Part shown: one piece after another, positions 1 to 8,095 of the stretch
How the letters are laid out: each line of letters starts with the position of its first letter
How positions within the stretch are numbered: position 1 is the first letter of the stretch
Source: Alphaproteobacteria bacterium UBA7691
Lineage (GTDB): Bacteria; Pseudomonadota; Alphaproteobacteria; Ferrovibrionales; Ferrovibrionaceae
DNA: 14,851 bases
Reading direction: 5' to 3'
NCBI GenBank assembly: GCA_002482765.1
Contig: DLGP01000167.1
Location: forward strand, 1 to 14,851
The notes under the pieces: generated by a model
What the model was told of the DNA's origin: nothing
The model's database searches: none
Seen by the model: only the letters and a program-made list of their open reading frames with translations
Made by a program: the position numbers and the translations under genes

Positions 1-1454
1 CCGCCACTGCCGCCGCTGACACTGCCTTGGGCCAAGCTGGCGCGCAAGGCCTCGTTCAGCCGCGCCAGCGCCTGGCCCATGGCGGCGGCGGCGGCGAGCG
101 CCTGGCGGCACCCCTCGGCCGGCGTGGTATCCAGGCCGAACAACGCCATCACGCCATCGCCGATGAACTTGTCGAGCCGGCCGCCCTGCTGCTCAACGGC
201 TTCGCCCATCGCCTTGAAATACTGGTTGAGCACAAACACCACATCATAGGGCAGCCGCGATTCGGCAAAATGGGTGAAGCCGCGCAGGTCGCAGAACAGG
301 ATCGCAATGCGGCGCTCGCTGCCTTGCGCCATGGCCTGGCCCAGCCCGGCACTGCCATAACTGGCCCGCGGCGTGGCGCCGCCGGGCAGCAAGGGCAGCA
401 CGGTCAGGTCTGCCACCGGCTTGATCTGGCAGGCCAGCCGCACCCCGGGCGGGGCGCCGATCCGGGCCAGCACGGCAGCCTCGCTCTCGGCCGGCGGCGG
501 CAAATCGGCCAGGCCGGGGCCGTTCAGCCGCACCCGGCAGGTGGAGCAGCGGCCCTGGCCGCCGCACACCCCGGCATGCGGATAGCCGATGGCGCGGCTG
601 GCTTCCAATATACTGAGCAGGCCGGCGCGGCCGCGCCATTGCCGGCCATCGGGATAACTGAGGCTGACCATGCCGCGCCGGCTTTGCAGCAGGCCCCAGA
701 GCAGCCGGCCCACCAGCGCCGCCAGCAGCAAGCCGGCCAGGGCCAGCTGCACCGTTTCGGCGATGGCACCCAGTTGCTGCGCTGCGGCATTGCCGGGCCA
801 GTTCAAACCGGCATTAAAACCAGCCACCCAATCGGCATCGCGCAGCATGAAACGCACCGCACGGCCCATCGACAGGTAGCCCAGCATGGCGCAGGCCGGC
901 AGCAGCAAAGCGGCGGCAAATAGCAGCGGCCATAGCCGCTCAAAAGCCGGTTTCAGCCGTAACCAGTAATACACGCCGATGCAGCCATGGCCCCAGGCGA
1001 TCAGGATCAGCAGATTCTGCTGCAAACCGCCCAGCGGCCCCTGCACAAACAGCGCATTCAGCACATAGGCATAATTGTCATTCAGGCCATGCAGCGAAAA
1101 CATGCCGCGGGTGCCGAGCACATGCACAATGCCGAGCGGCGGCACCAGCAGGCCGAGCAGCAATTGCGCCCAGGCCTGCCAGGGCAGGCCCCGGTAATGG
1201 CCGCGCCGCAACCAATTGTAGAGCGCCAGCAAAGGATGCAGCAGCAGCGCGCCATAGAGCAAAAAAGTGCCGGGCGGGCTGCGCCAGAAAGCCTTGAACC
1301 AGACCGCAAAAGCCTCGGCCGCATCCAGCGCGATCAGGCCAAGCGCATGATTGAGCAGATGCGTGAACAGAAAGCTGAACAGCACCAGGCCACTGAACAG
1401 CTTCAGCCGCCCATAGGCCCCTTCCACACCAAGCCAGCCACCGTTTTTCGCCAT
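1..1454 (-). CDS. cyaC: Membrane adenylate cyclase with six-helix His-rich anchor and [2Fe-2S] ferredoxin domain, C-terminus cut by window edge
   Basis: Makes cAMP from ATP at the inner membrane, probably under redox control. 484 residues are visible. Residues 1-255 hold about six hydrophobic helices with histidines at 32, 36, 73, 111 and 156, the pattern of a diheme-b succinate:quinone oxidoreductase-type anchor. Residues 262-350 are a ferredoxin domain with Cys297, 303, 306 and 342 (C-x5-C-x2-C-x35-C, adrenodoxin-like spacing). Residues about 380-484 are a class III cyclase: FCDLRGFT carries metal ligand Asp389 and DKFIGDGVMALFG carries Lys429 and Asp433. The transition-state Asn/Arg region lies beyond the edge. 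This order matches Sinorhizobium meliloti CyaC, a diheme, [2Fe-2S], quinone-responsive cyclase (family knowledge). The ATG at 1454 is the first in frame after the upstream gene's stop; no strong ribosome site is visible. It starts 42 bases after that gene, probably in one operon. Redox control here is inferred. Confidence 0.88.
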   Translation of the reverse strand, partial: MAKNGGWLGVEGAYGRLKLFSGLVLFSFLFTHLLNHALGLIALDAAEAFAVWFKAFWRSPPGTFLLYGALLLHPLLALYNWLRRGHYRGLPWQAWAQLLLGLLVPPLGIVHVLGTRGMFSLHGLNDNYAYVLNALFVQGPLGGLQQNLLILIAWGHGCIGVYYWLRLKPAFERLWPLLFAAALLLPACAMLGYLSMGRAVRFMLRDADWVAGFNAGLNWPGNAAAQQLGAIAETVQLALAGLLLAALVGRLLWGLLQSRRGMVSLSYPDGRQWRGRAGLLSILEASRAIGYPHAGVCGGQGRCSTCRVRLNGPGLADLPPPAESEAAVLARIGAPPGVRLACQIKPVADLTVLPLLPGGATPRASYGSAGLGQAMAQGSERRIAILFCDLRGFTHFAESRLPYDVVFVLNQYFKAMGEAVEQQGGRLDKFIGDGVMALFGLDTTPAEGCRQALAAAAAMGQALARLNEALRASLAQGSVSGGSG

Positions 1455-1496
1455 GCCGGCAAGGTAGAGGCGGCGCGGGATTCTGGCAAGAAACGA

Positions 1497-1946
1497 CTAT
1501 TTGATCGTCGCTGCCTCGGTATTGCCGGTTCGCTTACCTTCAGTCCAGGCCATGAAGGCGGCGATCTCGGCCTCGCTATAGCCGAGCAGGCGGCCGGTTT
1601 CGATATCATCGGCAGTGGTGGCCGGGCGCTGCCCGGAGCGGATGGCATGGTTGATCGCCTCCAGAGCCGCGATCCGCCAGGCCTCGCCGGGCAGGGCATA
1701 ATAGACGTAAACGGCTTCCAGGCCGCTGCGATCCGGCGCATAGACCACACGCTTGATGATGCGACCGGCCAGCACATGTGGCTCAAATGCGGTTTCCGGG
1801 ATGATCCGGCGCGCCACCAGGGCATCGGAAAACATCGCCGCTGGCTTGTGGCCGGCCAGCATCAATTCCAGTTCGCGCGTTTCATGCGGCCCCACGCCCC
1901 CAGGGATATCCGGGGGCGGACCAGCTCCTCCTGTTTGATCGGCCAT
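1497..1946 (-). CDS. Unrecognised 149-residue soluble protein upstream of the cyclase
   Basis: I do not recognise this family. The frame is open from an ATG at 1946 to a TAG at 1497-1499, codon use resembles the cyclase, and no membrane segment or signal peptide is visible. The first 20 residues are rich in Gly and Pro and probably disordered. The rest looks like a compact alpha/beta protein: it holds ELELMLAGHKPAAMFSD near residue 25, a strand-like VVYAPDRSGLEAVYVYYALP in the middle, and a C-terminal helical part with GYSEAEIAAFMAWTEGK. It lies 42 bases upstream of the cyclase in the same frame and direction, so a joint transcript is likely and a role linked to cyclase signalling is possible but unproven. 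The ribosome site is weak (GGCGGG), and a 9-base inverted repeat flanks the start codon, which might affect translation. Confidence 0.7.
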   Translation of the reverse strand: MADQTGGAGPPPDIPGGVGPHETRELELMLAGHKPAAMFSDALVARRIIPETAFEPHVLAGRIIKRVVYAPDRSGLEAVYVYYALPGEAWRIAALEAINHAIRSGQRPATTADDIETGRLLGYSEAEIAAFMAWTEGKRTGNTEAATIK

Positions 1947-1978
1947 AATCGCCCGCCATGCATAAACATCCGATCAAA
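1934..1978. repeat. 9-base perfect inverted repeat flanking the start codon of the 149-residue gene
   Basis: TTTGATCGG at 1934-1942 and CCGATCAAA at 1970-1978 are perfect complements separated by 27 bases. The start codon (1944-1946) and its Shine-Dalgarno region lie in the spacer. In the minus-strand mRNA this would fold into a 9-base-pair stem holding the ribosome site and AUG in the loop. Alternatively it is a pair of protein half-sites. Function is inferred. Confidence 0.5.
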
Positions 1979-2160
1979 GCTTTTGAACTTGATACTTTTG
2001 CAGCGCATGGACAAGACCCGCAGCAAAGGGGAAACAAACTTGAAACGAGCGACTGTGCCACCCGAGGCGGGAATAAATGACGAGAGCAATGCACTAAAAT
2101 AGATGCATGGTTGGCCGTAACACTGGATACAAAAAGAGTTCATATTAGATATATTTTCCG

Positions 2161-2189
2161 TTGACATGAACATAGAATGATCATATAGT
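2161..2189 (+). promoter_or_regulatory. Near-consensus sigma70 promoter, rightward
   Basis: TTGACA at 2161-2166 is followed by a 17-base spacer and TATAGT at 2184-2189: six of six at -35 and five of six at -10 with ideal spacing. Transcription would begin near 2196. The palindrome ATGATCAT (2178-2185) overlaps the start of the -10 box. The next gene begins about 306 bases downstream, so it either drives that gene with a long leader or makes a separate short RNA. Confidence 0.6.
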
Positions 2190-2195
2190 ATTTTG

Positions 2196-2388
2196 GCGTA
2201 TTGGCACTCCAGGACTGACGGTCACCTAAGACGACGTCGACAATCCACAGGGCTGCACCGCCCGATCCAAACTCGGCATTTTTCCCTCGCGAAACGAGTA
2301 TTGATACGAAGCGACGGCGTGACCAAATTCCTAAAGATCGTGTACCGGCTTTGGCCAAAATTGCAGTTTGCGGCTGATGTCGCTTTTT
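2196..2388 (+). ncRNA. Candidate small RNA or long leader (speculative)
   Basis: The stretch begins at the predicted start site of the strong promoter at 2161-2189 and ends at a small hairpin followed by T5. It would give a transcript of about 190 bases with no good ribosome site or open frame. No known RNA family is recognised. Equally, it may only be the 5' leader of the TA-like gene pair. Confidence 0.18.
2370..2388 (+). terminator. Small hairpin followed by T5, possible weak terminator
   Basis: GCGGC (2370-2374), loop TGAT, GTCGC (2379-2383) form a five-pair stem with one G-U pair, directly followed by TTTTT at 2384-2388. The stem is short for an intrinsic terminator, so efficiency is doubtful. 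Confidence 0.3.
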
Positions 2389-2413
2389 GTCCCCCTTGTC
2401 GGCTGCCATAAAA

Positions 2414-2429
2414 TACGCAAAATTGCGTA
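2414..2429. promoter_or_regulatory. Operator-like inverted repeat upstream of the TA-like pair
   Basis: TACGCAA (2414-2420), two spacer bases, TTGCGTA (2423-2429): perfect 7-base arms in an AT-rich context, 72 bases before the start of the HicB-like gene. HicB and other antitoxins usually bind such short palindromes to autoregulate (family knowledge). That it is an operator is inferred from position and symmetry. Confidence 0.45.
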
Positions 2430-2501
2430 CTAAGATTAAAATGTTAACAAAGCCGCCCTAGATTTTAGCGCGCCATCGGAAGGAGCGAGAGGAGTAGAGC
2501 T

Positions 2502-2855
2502 ATGGGTAATATCGCCGCCACTATCCAGGTGAAGCGCACGGCGCGGGATGGCTGGTTCGTTTATACCTGCGATCAGCTCCCGGGTCTTTACGTCGCTTCG
2601 CAGAATGACCGGGTCGCCTATGACGATCTGATTTTGTCCATTGAGCAGTGGTTCGAGTTGAATCTCAGCACAAAGGTTGCGGTTCGGCATGCAGTCGGGT
2701 TCGACACCTTCTACCAGCAGCTTAAGGCCAGCCGGGTCAATGCCGAGCTTTCGCATCGCGCACAGAATGCCGTGCGGGATCGGACTGACGACCTGATGCA
2801 GCAGGGTTCTTTCGGCTTCATCATTGAAGCCGCACCTGCAGCTATCTGCGCTTAA
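2502..2855 (+). CDS. HicB / DUF1902-like small protein, putative antitoxin
   Basis: 117 residues. The N-terminal half resembles the HicB-like antitoxin fold: a strand with IQVKRTARDGWFVYTC, then DQLPGLYVAS, corresponding to the usual 'DGGYVVTCPDLPGL' pattern, then a helix ILSIEQWFEL near residues 44-53. The C-terminal half (from about residue 60) has no helix-turn-helix or ribbon-helix-helix that I can recognise, so DNA binding is not obvious. The ATG at 2502 has a clear ribosome site, AGGAG at 2490-2494 with seven bases spacing. A second small gene follows 31 bases after the stop, and an operator-like repeat lies upstream. If real, it would neutralise the product of that second gene; the antitoxin role is inferred from the fold-level resemblance and gene pairing. 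A lone DUF1902 protein is the alternative. Confidence 0.6.
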   Translation: MGNIAATIQVKRTARDGWFVYTCDQLPGLYVASQNDRVAYDDLILSIEQWFELNLSTKVAVRHAVGFDTFYQQLKASRVNAELSHRAQNAVRDRTDDLMQQGSFGFIIEAAPAAICA

Positions 2856-2886
2856 TCTTCACCCAGACTGGCGGAGCAATAACTAC

Positions 2887-3177
2887 ATGATTGCTTCGCC
2901 AGTCATTACCCGCGAAAATTTAGAAGCCCGGCTGCGGAACGCGCAGTTCGAGCCAACAGAGCATCGAACTGCTACCGCGCGCTGGTGGCGACATAAGCCA
3001 AGCAACGTCTACATTCAAATCCCCGAGGGCGATACGACGCAACTACCCGGTTGGATGATGCACGACCTGCTAAATCAAGCCGAACGGATTGACATTGTCG
3101 TGCGCGGCACAAGTGCTACCCCACCCGCGCCACCGAAACGGTCGCGCAAAAAACCAACGCCAAAGCCGAAAAAGTAA
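2887..3177 (+). CDS. Small basic protein, possible diverged HicA-like toxin
   Basis: 96 residues. The ATG at 2887 is chosen because GGAG at 2873-2876 precedes it by ten bases; a TTG at 2824 would extend it over the preceding gene and is less likely. An N-terminal helix (LEARLRNAQFEP) is followed by strands ARWWRHKPSNVYIQIPEG, then LPGWMMHDLLNQAERID. This order loosely follows HicA ('GF..xRxKGSHxxxxxP...vPxHxxxxxGxxxxILxxA'). The catalytic His of HicA would fall at Asn40 in KPSN, so RNase activity is doubtful even if the relationship holds. The last 25 residues are a Pro/Lys/Arg tail (KRSRKKPTPKPKK), unusual for HicA and suited to binding nucleic acid. Pairing with the HicB-like gene just upstream is the main support. 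It may instead be an unrelated hypothetical protein. Confidence 0.5.
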   Translation: MIASPVITRENLEARLRNAQFEPTEHRTATARWWRHKPSNVYIQIPEGDTTQLPGWMMHDLLNQAERIDIVVRGTSATPPAPPKRSRKKPTPKPKK

Positions 3178-3284
3178 AATACTACATAATGCGACGCATA
3201 TCACACTTGATCCGGACATTCCGAACAAGTCTGAAAAACGCAGCATTTATCTCAAACTGCAACTGGTCGGCCGGGCATTGCCAA

Positions 3285-3311
3285 CGGTGCCCGGGGCTTA
3301 GCCGGGCACCG
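3285..3311. terminator. GC-rich hairpin between convergent genes
   Basis: CGGTGCCCGG (3285-3294), a seven-base loop, CCGGGCACCG (3302-3311): a perfect ten-pair stem. It lies 14 bases beyond the zeta-subunit stop on the minus strand and about 108 bases after the TA-like pair on the plus strand. Neither side has a clear T run, so it may slow or end transcription from both sides only partly. Confidence 0.5.
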
Positions 3312-3324
3312 CCATTTCGGGGCC

Positions 3325-3642
3325 TCAGCCCATAATCTGCTTGCGCGCCTCGTCGGCCAGCTCGCTCAGCCTGGCGCGCACGCGGTGTTCCGACAGGTCA
3401 ACCTGCTTGGCGGCCAGATCGGCCAGCACCTTGCGGATCACGTCCTCGTCGCCGGCTTCCTCAAAATCCGCCGCCACCACGTCCTTGGCATAAGCCTCGG
3501 CCGCATCGCCGCTCAGGCCGATATGCTCCGCCACCCAGAGGCCGAGCAGCTTGTTGCGCCGCGCAGTGACCTTGAAGGCGGTCTCCTGGTCATGGGCGTG
3601 CTTCTTCTCGAAGGCGTCCTTGCGGTCGTCAAAAGTGGTCAT
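3325..3642 (-). CDS. ATP synthase zeta subunit, DUF1476 family
   Basis: 105 residues, the normal family length. DUF1476 proteins are the zeta subunit of alphaproteobacterial F1Fo-ATP synthase, which blocks rotation in the ATP-hydrolysis direction by inserting its N-terminal segment into F1 (established in Paracoccus denitrificans). The family signature is plain: MTTFDDRKDAFEKKHAHDQE at the N-terminus, then FKVTARRNKLLGLWVAEHIG, then AYAKDVVAADFEEAGDEDV and a helical C-terminus. The ATG at 3642 is chosen because the family starts with MTTFDDR and GGAG lies just upstream; an upstream ATG in the frame would add 39 unrelated residues. It is divergent from purC with a 191-base shared upstream region and has its own promoter. 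In vivo strength of inhibition differs between species and cannot be told from sequence. Confidence 0.93.
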   Translation of the reverse strand: MTTFDDRKDAFEKKHAHDQETAFKVTARRNKLLGLWVAEHIGLSGDAAEAYAKDVVAADFEEAGDEDVIRKVLADLAAKQVDLSEHRVRARLSELADEARKQIMG

Positions 3643-3677
3643 GTGGCGGGCTCTCCGTCGCTCTCGGGGTTGGCAGT

Positions 3678-3707
3678 TATATAGGGGTTCCCCCCAGACA
3701 CCTGCAA
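3678..3707 (-). promoter_or_regulatory. Probable promoter of the zeta-subunit gene
   Basis: Read on the minus strand, TTGCAG (3707-3702) and TATATA (3683-3678) are spaced by 18 bases, about 36 bases before the start codon. The -35 box is only partly consensus. Position and the good -10 box support it. Confidence 0.4.
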
Positions 3708-3758
3708 GGGCCGGATCGGCTTCAGGATGGCGGCGCCGATTCTCTTGGCCCCGGTGCA

Positions 3759-3787
3759 TTGCAGCGGGGCCGCAATGGCGCTATCAA
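3759..3787 (+). promoter_or_regulatory. Possible purC promoter
   Basis: TTGCAG (3759-3764), 17-base spacer, TATCAA (3782-3787), 46 bases before the purC ATG. Three of six and four of six matches, so weak, but it is the best-spaced pair I find in the purC upstream region. No known purine repressor site is recognised. Confidence 0.25.
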
Positions 3788-3833
3788 TCCGGCTCAAACC
3801 ATCCCCTTTTCCAAGCAACCTTACGGGTGTTCC

Positions 3834-4598
3834 ATGACCCGCCGCAGACAGGTCTACGAGGGCAAGGCCAAGGTCCTGTTCGAGGGACCGGAGCCCGGCA
3901 CTCTGGTGCAGTATTTCAAGGATGATGCGACCGCCTTCAACAACAAGAAGAAGGGGACCATCACCGGCAAGGGCGTGCTCAACAACCGCATCTCGGAATA
4001 TCTGATGACGCGGCTGGGCGAGGTCGGCATCCCGACGCATTTCCTGCGCCGCCTCAACATGCGCGAGCAGTTGATCAAGGAAGTTGAGATCGTGCCGCTG
4101 GAAGTGGTGGTGCGTAACGTCGCCGCCGGTTCGCTGGCGACCCGGCTCGGCGTTGCCGAAGGCACCACCCTGCCGCGCTCAATCGTCGAATTCTATTACA
4201 AGAATGACGAGCTCGGCGATCCGATGGTGTCGGAGGAGCATATCACCTGCTTCGGCTGGGCCAGCCCGCAGGAGATTGACGAGATGATGCATCTCGCGCT
4301 CCGCATCAACGATTTCCTCACCGGCCTGTTCCTCGGCATCGGCATCCGCCTGGTGGATTTCAAGCTGGAATTCGGCCGCTGGTGGCAGGGCGACGACATG
4401 CGCATCATCCTGGCCGACGAGATCAGCCCGGACAGCGCCCGGCTGTGGGACCTCAAGACCAACGAGAAGATGGACAAGGACCGCTTCCGCCGCGATCTCG
4501 GCAATGTTGCCGAGGCCTATCAGGAAGTGGCGCGCCGCCTGGGCATCCTGCCGGAAGGCGGGCCACGCGATATCAAGGGTCCCGAGACCATGCAGTAA
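3834..4598 (+). CDS. purC: Phosphoribosylaminoimidazole-succinocarboxamide synthase (SAICAR synthetase)
   Basis: Joins aspartate to CAIR using ATP, giving SAICAR in de novo purine synthesis; cytosolic. 254 residues, full family length. Visible motifs are YEGKAKVLFEG (8-18, nucleotide-binding strand-loop), VVRNVAAGSL (93-101, family signature), DFKLEFG (175-181) and LADEISPDSARLWD (193-206, catalytic and metal-binding region). The ATG at 3834 is chosen because homologues start with M-x-RRRQ-YEGKAK; a TTG at 3759 would add 25 unrelated residues. The ribosome site is weak. It heads a rightward purine cluster; a terminator-like hairpin separates it from purS, so the two parts may be expressed at different levels. 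Divergent from the zeta-subunit gene. Confidence 0.97.
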   Translation: MTRRRQVYEGKAKVLFEGPEPGTLVQYFKDDATAFNNKKKGTITGKGVLNNRISEYLMTRLGEVGIPTHFLRRLNMREQLIKEVEIVPLEVVVRNVAAGSLATRLGVAEGTTLPRSIVEFYYKNDELGDPMVSEEHITCFGWASPQEIDEMMHLALRINDFLTGLFLGIGIRLVDFKLEFGRWWQGDDMRIILADEISPDSARLWDLKTNEKMDKDRFRRDLGNVAEAYQEVARRLGILPEGGPRDIKGPETMQ

Positions 4599-4624
4599 CC
4601 GGCGCAGCAAGCGCCGTGGCATCA

Positions 4625-4657
4625 GCGGCGGCCCCAACACGGCCGCCGCAGCTTTTT
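4625..4657 (+). terminator. Intrinsic terminator or attenuator between purC and purS
   Basis: GCGGCGGCC (4625-4633), seven-base loop, GGCCGCCGC (4641-4649), then AGC and T5 (4653-4657). The nine-pair GC stem plus T run fits an intrinsic terminator. It ends 17 bases before the purS ATG, so it would set the purC to purSQL ratio or act as an attenuator. No alternative antiterminator fold was identified by eye. Confidence 0.6.
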
Positions 4658-4674
4658 GCGAAGGATCAAAACCG

Positions 4675-4929
4675 ATGAAAGCCCGCGTTCACGTCAGCCT
4701 CAAAAATGGTGTGCTCGATCCGCAAGGGCGCGCCATCGGCCAGGCACTGCACAGCCTGGGTTTTTCGGCTGTGACCGAGGTGCGCCAGGGCAAGCTGATC
4801 GAACTGGATATCGGCCAGCCGCTGGCCGGCAAGCCGAAGCCCGAGATCGAGGCCGCCGTGCGCGAGATGGCGCAAAAACTGCTGGCCAACACCGTGATCG
4901 AGAATTTCTCGGTCGAGCTGATCGGGTAA
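4675..4929 (+). CDS. purS: Phosphoribosylformylglycinamidine synthase subunit PurS
   Basis: Small structural subunit of the three-part FGAR amidotransferase; a PurS dimer bridges PurL and PurQ. 84 residues, the usual size. The sequence MKARVHVSLKNGVLDPQGRA, then ALHSLGFSAVTEVRQGKLIE, is diagnostic, as is the C-terminal LLANTVIENFSVELI strand. The ATG at 4675 is preceded by AAGGA at a suitable distance. purQ follows four bases after the stop, so PurS and PurQ are probably translationally coupled. It stands just behind a terminator-like hairpin after purC. Confidence 0.96.
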   Translation: MKARVHVSLKNGVLDPQGRAIGQALHSLGFSAVTEVRQGKLIELDIGQPLAGKPKPEIEAAVREMAQKLLANTVIENFSVELIG

Positions 4930-4933
4930 GGCC

Positions 4934-5634
4934 ATGAAAGCCGCCGTTGTCGTTTTCCCCGGCTCCAATCGCGACCGCGACATGATTTTGGCGCTGACCA
5001 AGGCAGCAAACGGCAAGCCGCCGTTGCAGGTCTGGCATGGCGACGCGGATTTCCCCGAGGTGGACCTGATCGCCCTGCCGGGCGGCTTTTCCTATGGCGA
5101 CTATCTGCGTTGCGGCGCCATGGCGGCGCATTCGCCGGTGATGCGCGAAGTGAAGCGCCGGGCTGAGCGCGGCACCCGGGTGCTGGCGGTGTGCAACGGT
5201 TTCCAGATCGCCTGCGAAGCCGGTTTGCTGCCGGGTGTGCTGATGAGCAATGCCGGGCTGAAATTCATCTGCCGCGAGGTGCATCTGCGCGTCGAGACCG
5301 CGAACAGCGTGTTCACCGGGCATTACCAGCGCGGCCAGACCATCCGCGTGCCGGTGGCGCATCATGACGGCAATTACACCGCCGATGCCGATACCGTGCA
5401 GCGCCTGGCCGACGAGGACCGCATCGCCTTCCGCTATGCCGATGCCCTGGGCAATGTGGCGCCGGCAACCAACCTGAATGGCTCGGTGGACAATATCGCC
5501 GGCATCTTCAACAAGGAACGTAATGTGCTGGGCCTGATGCCACATCCGGAGAATGCCACCGATAGGGTATGCGGCGGCATGGATGGCTTTGGCCTGTTCC
5601 AGAGCCTGGCCGAAAGTCTGACGGGGGCGGCGTC

Positions 5635-5638
<4 letters not shown>
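4934..5638 (+). CDS. purQ: Phosphoribosylformylglycinamidine synthase subunit PurQ (glutaminase)
   Basis: Class I glutamine amidotransferase that releases ammonia from glutamine for FGAM formation by PurL. 234 residues, normal length. It starts KAAVVVFPGSNRDRD as family members do; the LPGGFSYGDYLRCGA segment (48-62) forms the oxyanion region. The nucleophile is Cys87 in AVCNGFQ, and the triad is completed by His204 and Glu206 in MPHPEN. The stop overlaps the purL GTG start by four bases (GTGA), typical of coupled translation. Nothing is missing or truncated. Confidence 0.97.
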
Positions 5639-7821
<2,183 letters not shown>

Positions 7822-7831
7822 GAGCGAAGAC

Positions 7832-8062
7832 ATGGCGATGGATGCCAGCGAAATCGAGCGCATGATCAAGGAGGCGTTGCCCGACGCCGAGGTGCGTATC
7901 GACGACCTGCGCGGCGATGGCGATCATTATGCCGCCACCGTCACCTCCGCAGCCTTTGCCGGCTTGAGCCGGGTGAAGCAGCACCAGCTGGTTTATGCGG
8001 CGCTGAAAGGCCGCATGGGCGGCCAATTGCATGCCCTGGCGCTTACCACACAAACGCCGTAA
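7832..8062 (+). CDS. BolA family protein
   Basis: 76 residues, typical of short BolA-like proteins (BolA2/IbaG type). BolA proteins pair with CGFS glutaredoxins to hold a shared [2Fe-2S] cluster, used in iron sensing or cluster transfer (family knowledge). The fold is visible: N-terminal helix SEIERMIKEALP, strand AEVRIDDLRGDGDHYAATVTS, then FAGLSRVKQHQLVYAALKG, where His51 is the near-invariant cluster-ligand histidine, and a final strand LHALALTT with His67. The ATG at 7832 follows GGAGCGA; a second ATG two codons later is also possible. It lies between purL and the glutaredoxin it should partner. Confidence 0.93.
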   Translation: MAMDASEIERMIKEALPDAEVRIDDLRGDGDHYAATVTSAAFAGLSRVKQHQLVYAALKGRMGGQLHALALTTQTP

Positions 8063-8095
8063 TCCCGGCCCGATCCAGCAAAGAGGACTGCCCCG

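Larger units (their letters stand above)
1947..2501. other. Gene-poor, AT-rich intergenic stretch with promoter and repeat
   Basis: About 555 bases separate the leftward cyclase operon from the rightward TA-like pair. I see no convincing gene: open frames here are short, lack ribosome sites and have no recognisable motif. GC drops sharply; the 60 bases from 2131 contain only 15 G or C by hand count. The stretch holds a near-consensus sigma70 promoter (2161-2189), a small hairpin followed by five T (2370-2388) and a 7-base inverted repeat (2414-2429). The promoter of the leftward operon should also be here, but I could not fix it. Confidence 0.6.

Noticed and set aside
27..923. Long open frame on the plus strand, 298 residues
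   Set aside because: It is antisense to the cyclase gene, rich in Gln, Ala, Gly and His as expected of a mirror frame in GC-rich DNA, and shows no motif. The minus-strand frame has clear ferredoxin and cyclase motifs.
987..2102. Long open frame on the plus strand, 371 residues
   Set aside because: Runs antisense across the cyclase anchor and the 149-residue gene, no family motif, no ribosome site. Open because of GC-rich codon bias on the other strand.
2140..2409. Minus-strand open frame of 89 residues in the AT-rich region
   Set aside because: No ribosome site or recognisable motif, odd composition, and it crosses the rightward promoter. Kept as non-coding.
4700..5545. Minus-strand open frame of 281 residues
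   Set aside because: Antisense shadow of purS and purQ, His- and Ala-rich, no motif.
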